DNA from: an uncultured Flavobacteriales bacterium
Lineage (GTDB): Bacteria > Bacteroidota > Bacteroidia > Flavobacteriales_D > Sanyastnellaceae
Direction of reading: 5' to 3'
Assembly (NCBI GenBank): GCA_937996585.1
Contig: CALKUW010000264.1
Location: forward strand, 1-6,161
Length of the DNA stretch: 6,161 bases
Made by a program: the position numbers and the translations under genes. Each line of letters starts with the position of its first letter. Position 1 is the first letter of the stretch. The notes beneath the pieces were generated by a model. The model was not told the DNA's origin and did not search any database. It worked only from the letters and a program-made list of their open reading frames with translations. Of this stretch, positions 1 through 5,914 are shown one piece after another.

Positions 1-1
1 G

Positions 2-1708
2 ATCCCGGCTGAAAACCTCGACAGTCTCAATGCGCTGCCCCTCGGACTGCGTTATCAGCGCGTGAGCCACGATGAGGGTCCGGCGCCCCATTTCCGTGAA
101 AAGTTGCGGGCCGAGGTGGGCGCATTGCTGGAGGCCAAGGATGAGGATGGGGCCTATCGCATCGCCAAGGCGGACGGTGCGCCCTTCGACCTCTACCGGG
201 ACGGTCTCGTGATCCATACGACGCTGGACAGCCGGCTGCAGCGGTATGCCGAAGCAGCGGCAAACCGCCACATCCGCGGCGAGCTGCAGGAGGATCTCTG
301 GCGCGACCTGAAACGCACCACGGGCCGAACCTGGCCCTTCTCGGAGGACATCGTTCCGGAAGAACAGGCACGCATCCTCAAGCGGGCAGTGGAGCAGAGC
401 CGCCGCTACCGGTTGGCTATGGGCAAGGAATGCCCGGATTGCGCCCGTCCCGCCTTCTACATCGCGGAGAAGGACAGTGCCGGCCAGCGGGTCCACCATT
501 GCCGACCCGGCAAGGGCGGTTGCGGTCACACCTGGCCGGTGATGTCCCGCCGTCAGTTGGACCAGCAGTTCGAGGAAAAGACCCGGACGACGGTGATGGG
601 CGTTGCGGGGTGGGTGGATACGCTCATGTCTCCATTGGACAGCATCCGACACCAGAAGACGCTTCTGCATGCCGGGTTGATGAGCATCGACCCGAACAGT
701 GGGGAGGTCAAGGCGTGGGTCGGCGACCTCGACTACCAGTGGTCCCAGTTCGACAATGTGAGCCAATCGCGCAGGCAAGTGGGTTCGACCTTTAAGCCAT
801 TTGTCTACGCCACCGCCGTCCGGCTGGGCCTGGACCCCTGCGCGGAACTGCCCAACCAGAAGACGTGCATCGAAATGCCGGGGGATCAGCCGCCGTGGTG
901 TCCGGAAAACAGCGACATGGAATACGGTGAGATGGTGACCTTGGAGTACGCACTCGCCAATTCCATGAATACGGTGACGGCCAAGCTCATCAAGGACTAC
1001 GGGGTGCAGCGGGTGGTGGATCTGGCGCATGCGATGGGCATTGAAAGTGAGATTCCCGCGGTTCCCTCCATTGCGCTCGGGGTGGCGGAACTGTCATTGC
1101 TGGAGGTCACTTCGGCGAATGCCACGTTTGCCGGCGGCGGGGTTTGGCACGCACCGCGTATCATCCGACGGATCGAAGACAAGCGGGGCAATACGATCTA
1201 CGAGCCGCGCCCGGAGATCCGGCAGGGGCTGGACGCGGCGACCGCCTATCGCGTGCTGGAGATGATGAAGGGGGTCATCGATGGGGCATACAATGCAGAG
1301 AAGGACAAGACGATGGGGACGGGCATTCGGTTGAAGATGGACCTGGAAAAGCGGGAATACGATGGCCTGAAGATTCCCATGGCGGGCAAGACGGGCACGA
1401 CGCAATCCAACGCGGATGGCTGGTTCATCGGCCTCACGCCCGAGCTCGTGACGGGCGTTTGGGTCGGGGCATCCGACCCGGCGGTCCGGTTCTCCACCAC
1501 CACGAAGGGGCAGGGGGCCAACACGGCATTGCCCATTTTCGGGTTCTACATGAAGGATGCCATCGCCGACCCTGACATCGGTTTGCTGGCGGAGGATTTC
1601 CGTCCGCCGGTCGGGGTGAGCGATGCGGTGCCGTGCAAGGACTTGATGGAGGCGCGCAGGATTGAATTCCGGGATGGGGGTGTACCCGATGACGACCTAT
1701 TCGAATGA
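2..1708 (+). CDS. mrcA: Penicillin-binding protein 1A (class A, bifunctional), C-terminal part; 5' end outside window
   Basis: Class A penicillin-binding proteins polymerise lipid II glycan strands and cross-link the peptides on the periplasmic side of the inner membrane. The reading frame is open from the left edge, and residues before the GTG at 62 still read like the family, so that GTG is internal and the glycosyltransferase domain lies upstream. Numbering from the codon at 62, the transpeptidase motifs are complete: STFK with catalytic Ser242 (codon 785-787), SMN at 301-303 and KTGT at 443-446. The segment before them (MSPLDSIRHQK, then AGLMSIDPNSGEVKAWVG) resembles Bacteroidota PBP1A proteins. 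An insertion with four cysteines (124, 127, 147, 154) sits between the glycosyltransferase and transpeptidase parts. Further cysteines at 260, 269 and 280 lie shortly after the active serine and could form periplasmic disulfides. The stop is 4 bases before the CoA-transferase A start. The function is secure; the symbol is by family only. Confidence 0.95.
   Translation: MPAENLDSLNALPLGLRYQRVSHDEGPAPHFREKLRAEVGALLEAKDEDGAYRIAKADGAPFDLYRDGLVIHTTLDSRLQRYAEAAANRHIRGELQEDLWRDLKRTTGRTWPFSEDIVPEEQARILKRAVEQSRRYRLAMGKECPDCARPAFYIAEKDSAGQRVHHCRPGKGGCGHTWPVMSRRQLDQQFEEKTRTTVMGVAGWVDTLMSPLDSIRHQKTLLHAGLMSIDPNSGEVKAWVGDLDYQWSQFDNVSQSRRQVGSTFKPFVYATAVRLGLDPCAELPNQKTCIEMPGDQPPWCPENSDMEYGEMVTLEYALANSMNTVTAKLIKDYGVQRVVDLAHAMGIESEIPAVPSIALGVAELSLLEVTSANATFAGGGVWHAPRIIRRIEDKRGNTIYEPRPEIRQGLDAATAYRVLEMMKGVIDGAYNAEKDKTMGTGIRLKMDLEKREYDGLKIPMAGKTGTTQSNADGWFIGLTPELVTGVWVGASDPAVRFSTTTKGQGANTALPIFGFYMKDAIADPDIGLLAEDFRPPVGVSDAVPCKDLMEARRIEFRDGGVPDDDLFE
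431..529 (+). other. Zinc-ribbon-like four-cysteine insertion inside the penicillin-binding protein
   Basis: The encoded pattern is C-x2-C-x19-C-x6-C (CPDC, then HHC, then GGCGHTW), with histidines next to the third and fourth cysteines. This spacing looks like a small zinc ribbon. It follows a helical, Arg-rich stretch (QSRRYR) and precedes QLDQQFEEKT, where PBP1A proteins as I know them run through without cysteines. Because this part of the protein should be periplasmic, the cysteines might be disulfide-bonded instead of binding zinc. The pattern is seen directly; metal binding is inference. Confidence 0.6.
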
Positions 1709-1712
1709 CGAC

Positions 1713-2414
1713 ATGGCACTGAACAAGACGGTCAGGGACGCGCGCGAGGCGTGCGAGGGCATTGAAAGCGGCATGACCCTGATGCTCGGGGGATTCGGCT
1801 TGTGCGGGATTCCCGAGAACTGCATCGACGAACTCGTCCGGCTCGGCGTGACGGGCCTGACCTGCATCTCCAACAACGCCGGGGTGGACGACTTCGGCCT
1901 CGGCCTGCTTCTGCAGGGCAAGCAGATCCGGAAGATGATCTCCAGTTACGTGGGTGAGAATGACGAGTTCGAGCGCCAGATGCTGTCGGGCGAGCTCGAG
2001 GTGGACCTGATTCCGCAGGGGTCGCTCGCTGAGCGCTGCCGGGCGGGTGGCGCGGGCATCCCCGCCTTCTTCACGCCGGCCGGATACGGAACCGAAGTGG
2101 CCGAGGGCAAGGAGGTCCGTGAATTCAATGGCAAGCCGCACATCCTCGAGACCGCCCTCACGGCCGACTTCGCCATCGTGAAGGCGTGGAAGGGGGACAC
2201 CGCCGGCAACCTCATCTTCAAGGCCACCGCCAAGAACTTCAACCCGCCGATGGCCATGGCCGGTCGGATCACCATCGCCGAGGTCGAGGAACTCGTTCCG
2301 GCCGGTGAGTTGGACCCCAACCAGATCCACACGCCGGGCATCTTCATCCAGCGCATCTTCCAGGGCGTCGACCACGAGAAGCGCATTGAACAGCGCACGG
2401 TCCGCGAGACCTGA
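1713..2414 (+). CDS. scoA: Type I CoA-transferase, subunit A (succinyl-CoA:3-ketoacid/acetoacetate CoA-transferase type)
   Basis: This is the non-catalytic half of a heteromeric CoA-transferase that moves CoA between succinyl-CoA and a 3-oxoacid such as acetoacetate in ketone-body, butyrate or branched-chain catabolism in the cytoplasm. The CoA-transferase signature 1 is clear at residues 20-34 (GMTLMLGGFGLCGIP), followed by CISNNAG at 51-57, PAFFTPAGYGTEVAEGKE at about 117-134 and NPPMAMAGR at 177-185. From the ATG at 1713 the product is 233 residues, the usual size, and begins MALNKTV as homologues do. In-frame ATG codons at 1689 and 1674 would overlap the PBP gene and add 8 or 13 residues; 1689 has a G-rich stretch upstream and is the main alternative. 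The partner subunit is not next door but at 5258-5911, after two sulfotransferase genes. Butyrate/acetate or 3-oxoadipate CoA-transferase are alternative specificities. Confidence 0.93.
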   Translation: MALNKTVRDAREACEGIESGMTLMLGGFGLCGIPENCIDELVRLGVTGLTCISNNAGVDDFGLGLLLQGKQIRKMISSYVGENDEFERQMLSGELEVDLIPQGSLAERCRAGGAGIPAFFTPAGYGTEVAEGKEVREFNGKPHILETALTADFAIVKAWKGDTAGNLIFKATAKNFNPPMAMAGRITIAEVEELVPAGELDPNQIHTPGIFIQRIFQGVDHEKRIEQRTVRET

Positions 2415-2420
2415 CCACTG

Positions 2421-3869
2421 ATGCAGCCCTTTGCCTATATCGGTCCTGGAGGCGGCGTTACCGTCGGCGCCTTGCTGGTCATCCTGATTGGCGGGCTCGT
2501 CCTCTTTGCCCTCGGCTTCATCGTCTGGCTCCGCATCAAGCGGTTCCTGCGCGGGCAGGGCAAGGCCAAATGGGGCCTGAAGTTGCTGACCCAGGCCGTG
2601 GCACTGTTGGCCGTGCTGAGCGTGTTTGGTTGGATGGCCAAGCACAGGGCCAAGAAGGACCGCGATTTCGGGGCCTTCAACAAGCTGGTGGAGCTGCTGT
2701 CCGGCTTCCCGGATCAGTTCAAGCAGTCGGTGGAAGACGTGCAGACCCTGCCGCAAACGTTCGTGCCGACCCCGGCTGATTTCTCTTCAGTGAACCGCCT
2801 CGAGGAGGACATCCTGACCCTGACCGCTTACTCCAACGCTCAGGAGGGCCGAACCATCGCCGTCCGGAACCTGCGGGACGGTGAGGAACTGCACCGGTGG
2901 ACGGTTCCCTCCGAGATGGGTCCCCTGAAGCCCCATTGGCGCATCCACCATCCGCTGCTGCTCGAGGACCGATCGGTGGTGAGCTTCATCACGAACCGGT
3001 CGCCCCTGTTCCGGCTGGACTCGGCGTCCAACCTTCTCTGGCGGCAGGACAGTCTGAGCTTCCACCACGCGATCAACCGCGCTGCGGACGGGAGCCTGTG
3101 GGCCTGCACCATGCGTTGGGAACGGGGTGGACGGCATATCGCGTACCGGGGCCGCTACCGCATGGGCGATCGGACGGTGCATTTCTTGGACAACAGCGTG
3201 GCGCGGATTGATCCCGCAACCGGCCACATCCTCGAGGTGCACTCCATGGCCGAGGTGCTTCGGGACAATGGACTCGACCACCTGATTCTTCGGTCTGGCG
3301 ATGCGCAGGATCCGCTCCACCTCAACGATGTGGAACCGGCGTTGACCTCCTCTAATCACATGGAGGTGGGCGACCTGTTCCTCAGCTTCCGGAACCTGCA
3401 ATGCGTCCTTCAGTTCCGCCCTTCGACCGGGGAGATCATCCGCGTCATCGACGGTCCGCTCGCCGCACAGCATGACGTCGACATCGTCAACGACAGCACG
3501 CTCGTCATCTTCAACAACAACGTGCAGGAGAACAACGGTAAACACACGCCGGGCGGATACAAGTACCCCATTTCCAAAGAGCAGGTGGAGCTGGCCCAGT
3601 ACCACTCCCAGATCACCGTGTTTGACCTTGCCTCGGGGTCCTTCACTCCGCTCTACCCTGAGCTGATGGCGAAGGAGGGCATCATGACCTCAAGCGAGGG
3701 ACTGCAGGAGGCATTGCCGGATGGGCGGTGGTTCCTCGAGGAGCAGAATTCCGGTGAACTCTGGGTGGTCGGGCCGGAGGGTGTGCTCTACCACGACGTC
3801 CACGCGTCCCACCATGACGGCCACCACCACCTGCCGAATTGGACGCGCGTCCTGCCCGCCTTCCCTTGA
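2421..3869 (+). CDS. Membrane-anchored arylsulfotransferase (ASST) family protein, PAPS-independent type
   Basis: ASST-family enzymes transfer sulfate from an aryl sulfate ester to another phenol through a sulfohistidine intermediate, on a beta-propeller fold. The 482-residue product starts with AYIGPGGG, a membrane helix at about 13-36, a basic loop (37-54, many Lys/Arg), and a second helix at about 55-72. The rest looks like a propeller with repeated WACT/FRLD/ARIDPATG-type blades. The catalytic set of the family can be placed: HHAI at 215-218, H300-x-N302 in DPLHLNDVEPA, R324 in LSFRN, and H351 in QHDVDIV followed by VIFNNN, matching the QHD...FDN segment that carries the sulfated histidine. 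With N-terminus out and the basic loop inside, the propeller would be periplasmic. The C-terminus has a histidine-rich tail (458-470). The ATG lies 6 bases after the CoA-transferase A stop. Family assignment is from motifs only; substrates are unknown, and a non-enzymatic propeller is possible but less likely with all key residues present. Confidence 0.8.
   Translation: MQPFAYIGPGGGVTVGALLVILIGGLVLFALGFIVWLRIKRFLRGQGKAKWGLKLLTQAVALLAVLSVFGWMAKHRAKKDRDFGAFNKLVELLSGFPDQFKQSVEDVQTLPQTFVPTPADFSSVNRLEEDILTLTAYSNAQEGRTIAVRNLRDGEELHRWTVPSEMGPLKPHWRIHHPLLLEDRSVVSFITNRSPLFRLDSASNLLWRQDSLSFHHAINRAADGSLWACTMRWERGGRHIAYRGRYRMGDRTVHFLDNSVARIDPATGHILEVHSMAEVLRDNGLDHLILRSGDAQDPLHLNDVEPALTSSNHMEVGDLFLSFRNLQCVLQFRPSTGEIIRVIDGPLAAQHDVDIVNDSTLVIFNNNVQENNGKHTPGGYKYPISKEQVELAQYHSQITVFDLASGSFTPLYPELMAKEGIMTSSEGLQEALPDGRWFLEEQNSGELWVVGPEGVLYHDVHASHHDGHHHLPNWTRVLPAFP
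3792..3830 (+). other. Histidine-rich C-terminal tail of the ASST-family protein
   Basis: Thirteen residues, 458-470 of the protein, read HDVHASHHDGHHH and hold seven histidines and two aspartates, close to the C-terminus. Such clusters often bind Zn, Ni, Cu or Co ions. ASST catalysis as known needs no metal, so this may be a lineage-specific addition or a natural metal-binding patch in the periplasm. The composition is seen directly; any metal binding is inference. Confidence 0.55.
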
Positions 3870-3874
3870 GTGCG

Positions 3875-5254
3875 ATGATCTGGTTTCTCATCCTGGTGTC
3901 GAGCTACCTGGGCTTCCTGCTGCTCCGCAGCCGGCTGTCGGTCTTGTCGCGGCTGACCCTCGACAGTGTCCACCTGCTGGACGGTCTGCTGGAGGCCGGT
4001 GAGGATGACGAGGCGCTGGAGGAATTGGAGGACCGCACGTCCAAGGTGCTCGTCTCCCTCCTTTTGCTGCTCGCATTGGCCCTCGCGGTGGTGGTGGTGT
4101 GCGCTGCCCTCCCGTGGGCGTGGGGCAAGATTCAGGAGGACCCGGGTGCCATGGCCGCCTTCGGACGTTGGCCCGGCATTGTGGCGCTGTCGATCGGGGG
4201 CACATTGAGCTTCGTGTTCCCGAAATGGAAGGTGCAGGAGGGCGCGTATTCGCCCCTCGACCAGCTTCTACACCGTATCGCCCTGGACCATCCGACCCTG
4301 CACCGTTGGCTTCATGATCGTGAGGTCAAGCGGTGGCGCAAATGGGGTGGTGAGCGGGAGCCGCGCTTCCTGCTTGTCACCGGGTTGGCTCGGGCGGGGA
4401 CGACCAGCCTGCTTCAGCGGCTCGAGGAGACAGGGGCGTTCAGCAGCCTCAACTACGCCAACATGCCCTTTGTGATGGCGCCTGGCACCTGGCGGCGTTT
4501 CTACAAGCCAAAGGCGGGTGAGCTCAAGGAGCGTAGCCATGGCGACGGCATCCTAGTGGGGGCCGTTTCCGCCGAGGCGTTGGAGGAGCCGTTCTTCCTC
4601 GCTCACACCGAAGGCGGCTTCGTGAAGGAGGACCACCTGGTGCCGCATGGGATGGATGCCGAATTGCACGACCGGTATCTCGACTACCAAGGCCTCGTGC
4701 GGAGGCCCGGGACCACCTATTTGGCCAAGAACAACAATGCGTTGCTGCGCTATCCGTCGCTGCGGGAGCACAACCGAGACTTTACCGCGGTGCTGATGTT
4801 CCGCAAGCCGCTGGCCCATGCGGCTTCCCTCCTGGCCATGCACCGCCAGTACACCGCCATGCAGGACGGCGACCCGTTTGTCCGGACCTACATGGATTGG
4901 CTCGTCCACCATGAATTCGGCGGTGGCCACAAACCGTTCCGCTTCGGCAGCCAACCCGCCACGGGCGACCCGGAGACGTTGGACTACTGGCTCAACCGGT
5001 GGACGGATTACTACCGACACGCCTTGACGGTCGACGGCCATCGGCTGCTGCTCGTCTCCCATGCCACATGGAGCGCATCACCGACCGCCGTGCTTCAAGC
5101 GGTACTCACCGAGGCGGGCATCCAGGCCGAGGTACCACCGTTGGAACCGCACACCCGCCAGCGCGACGTGAACGACACAGTGGACCCGAAGCGCCTCGAG
5201 GCGGCGCGGGCCGTGTACAATCAGCTCGTGGACCGGGCTTTACATTTGGATTGA
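3875..5254 (+). CDS. Membrane-anchored PAPS-type sulfotransferase
   Basis: The 459-residue product has an N-terminal membrane part and a C-terminal P-loop sulfotransferase domain. Hydrophobic segments are at about 1-17, 57-80 and 99-116, with an acidic helical stretch between the first two (AGEDDEALEELED). RSR after the first helix suggests N-out topology, which puts the catalytic domain in the cytoplasm where PAPS is made. The PAPS 5'-phosphosulfate loop is LLVTGLARAGTTSLLQRL (166-183), followed by NYANMPFVMAPGTW (193-206), a form I associate with a bacterial Sulfotransfer_3-like group. The 3'-phosphate motif is FRKPLAHAASL (309-319), with R310 and S318. The acceptor is unknown; glycans, lipids or small phenols are possible. 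The ATG at 3875 is 5 bases after the ASST stop; an in-frame TTG at 3839 would overlap the upstream gene and put charged residues before the first helix, so it was not used. Its pairing with the ASST gene suggests a joint sulfation task. Confidence 0.85.
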   Translation: MIWFLILVSSYLGFLLLRSRLSVLSRLTLDSVHLLDGLLEAGEDDEALEELEDRTSKVLVSLLLLLALALAVVVVCAALPWAWGKIQEDPGAMAAFGRWPGIVALSIGGTLSFVFPKWKVQEGAYSPLDQLLHRIALDHPTLHRWLHDREVKRWRKWGGEREPRFLLVTGLARAGTTSLLQRLEETGAFSSLNYANMPFVMAPGTWRRFYKPKAGELKERSHGDGILVGAVSAEALEEPFFLAHTEGGFVKEDHLVPHGMDAELHDRYLDYQGLVRRPGTTYLAKNNNALLRYPSLREHNRDFTAVLMFRKPLAHAASLLAMHRQYTAMQDGDPFVRTYMDWLVHHEFGGGHKPFRFGSQPATGDPETLDYWLNRWTDYYRHALTVDGHRLLLVSHATWSASPTAVLQAVLTEAGIQAEVPPLEPHTRQRDVNDTVDPKRLEAARAVYNQLVDRALHLD

Positions 5255-5257
5255 CCC

Positions 5258-5911
5258 ATGTTGGACAAGAATGGCATCGCGCGGCGCATCGCGCAGGAAC
5301 TCCGGGACGGTTGGTACGTCAACCTTGGCATCGGCATCCCGACGCTGGTGGCGAACCACATTCCCGACGGCATCTCCGTGGAATTCCAGAGCGAGAACGG
5401 CATCCTTGGGATGGGGCCCTTCCCGACGGAGGCGGAGGTCGATGCGGACCTGATCAATGCGGGCAAGCAGACCATCACGGCGCTGCCGGGCGCGGTCTAC
5501 TTCGACAGCGCGACCTCCTTTGCGATGATCCGCGGTCAGCACGTCCAGCTTACGGTGCTCGGCGCCATGGAGGTGAGCAAGGACGGCGACATCGCCAACT
5601 GGAAGATTCCCGGCCGCATGGTCAAGGGCATGGGCGGCGCCATGGACCTCGTCGCCTCGGCCGAGAACATCGTGGTCGCCATGATGCACACCAACAAGCG
5701 GGGCGAGTCTAAGCTGCTGCCGTCGTGCTCCCTGCCGTTGACCGGCGTGGCGTGCGTGAAGCGGGTGGTGACGAACCTCGCCGTCCTCGACATCCGCGAT
5801 GGCGCCTTCCACCTCGTGGAGCGGGCGCCGGGTGTGACTGTGGAGGAGATTCAAGCCGCGACGGCCGGCAAACTCATCGTACCGGCGGAGGTGCCGGAGA
5901 TGCAGCTCTGA
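5258..5911 (+). CDS. scoB: Type I CoA-transferase, subunit B (catalytic; succinyl-CoA:3-ketoacid CoA-transferase type)
   Basis: This subunit carries the active-site glutamate that forms the glutamyl-CoA thioester in family I CoA-transferases. The 217-residue length is normal for a separate B subunit. It begins MLDKNGIARRIAQEL, as homologues do, followed by YVNLGIGIPTLVANHIP (20-36). The catalytic signature SENGILGMGPFP starts at residue 45, with Glu46 at bases 5393-5395. Further family landmarks are FDSATSFAMIRGQH (about 88-101), the GAMEVSKDGDIANWKIPG segment (about 107-124) and GMGGAMDLV (128-136). It should pair with the A subunit encoded at 1713-2414; these two genes are normally adjacent, but here are about 2.8 kb apart, with two sulfotransferase genes between them. 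Both subunits look intact, so the enzyme is probably functional. The ATG is 3 bases after the sulfotransferase stop. The final TGA abuts the stop of the convergent gene. Confidence 0.95.
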   Translation: MLDKNGIARRIAQELRDGWYVNLGIGIPTLVANHIPDGISVEFQSENGILGMGPFPTEAEVDADLINAGKQTITALPGAVYFDSATSFAMIRGQHVQLTVLGAMEVSKDGDIANWKIPGRMVKGMGGAMDLVASAENIVVAMMHTNKRGESKLLPSCSLPLTGVACVKRVVTNLAVLDIRDGAFHLVERAPGVTVEEIQAATAGKLIVPAEVPEMQL

Positions 5912-5914
5912 TCA
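5909..5914. other. Back-to-back stop codons of convergent genes (TGATCA)
   Basis: The TGA that ends the CoA-transferase B gene (5909-5911) is followed immediately by TCA (5912-5914), the TGA stop of the - strand gene. There is no intergenic base, so any transcription terminator for either gene must lie inside the opposing coding sequence. I saw no strong GC hairpin followed by a T run nearby. Confidence 0.85.

Larger units (their letters stand above)
2..5911 (+). other. Probable five-gene transcription unit
   Basis: Five + strand genes follow one another with gaps of 4 bases (PBP to CoA-transferase A), 6 bases (to ASST), 5 bases (to sulfotransferase) and 3 bases (to CoA-transferase B). There is no room for promoters or terminators between them, so co-transcription from a promoter left of the window is likely. 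None of the junctions shows a convincing GGAGG-type site at normal distance, which fits Bacteroidota translation initiation. Internal promoters inside coding sequence cannot be excluded. Confidence 0.75.

Noticed and set aside
62..1708. GTG at 62 as the true start of the penicillin-binding protein
   Set aside because: The frame is open to the left edge and the preceding residues (ALPLGLRYQRV) fit the PBP1A family, so the gene begins upstream of the window.
1662..1712. Upstream starts for CoA-transferase A (TTG 1662, ATG 1674, ATG 1689)
   Set aside because: The ATG at 1713 gives the usual 233-residue length and the family-like MALNKTV start. The upstream starts would add residues not expected in homologues and overlap the PBP gene. 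The 1689 start remains possible.
1434..2756. Long - strand open frame of 440 codons opposite the PBP end, CoA-transferase A and the ASST start
   Set aside because: It is antisense to three genes with clear family motifs, its translation is low-complexity and rich in His, Gln, Leu and Ala with no recognisable domain, and long antisense frames are expected in GC-rich DNA.
2787..3605. - strand open frame of 272 codons opposite the ASST gene
   Set aside because: It is a shadow of the ASST coding frame; no family motif is visible, and the sense strand encodes the complete set of ASST catalytic residues.
3839..3874. TTG start for the sulfotransferase overlapping the ASST gene by 31 bases
   Set aside because: The ATG at 3875 starts directly at a membrane helix and leaves a 5-base gap like the other junctions; the extension adds only charged, proline-containing residues translated from the ASST end.
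4999..5712. + strand open frame of 237 codons spanning the sulfotransferase end and CoA-transferase B start
   Set aside because: It is out of frame with two well-supported genes, and its translation is rich in Arg, Gly and His, typical of a shifted frame in GC-rich coding DNA.
5240..5854. - strand open frame of 204 codons opposite CoA-transferase B
   Set aside because: It is antisense to a textbook CoA-transferase B sequence containing the SENG active site; no domain is recognisable.
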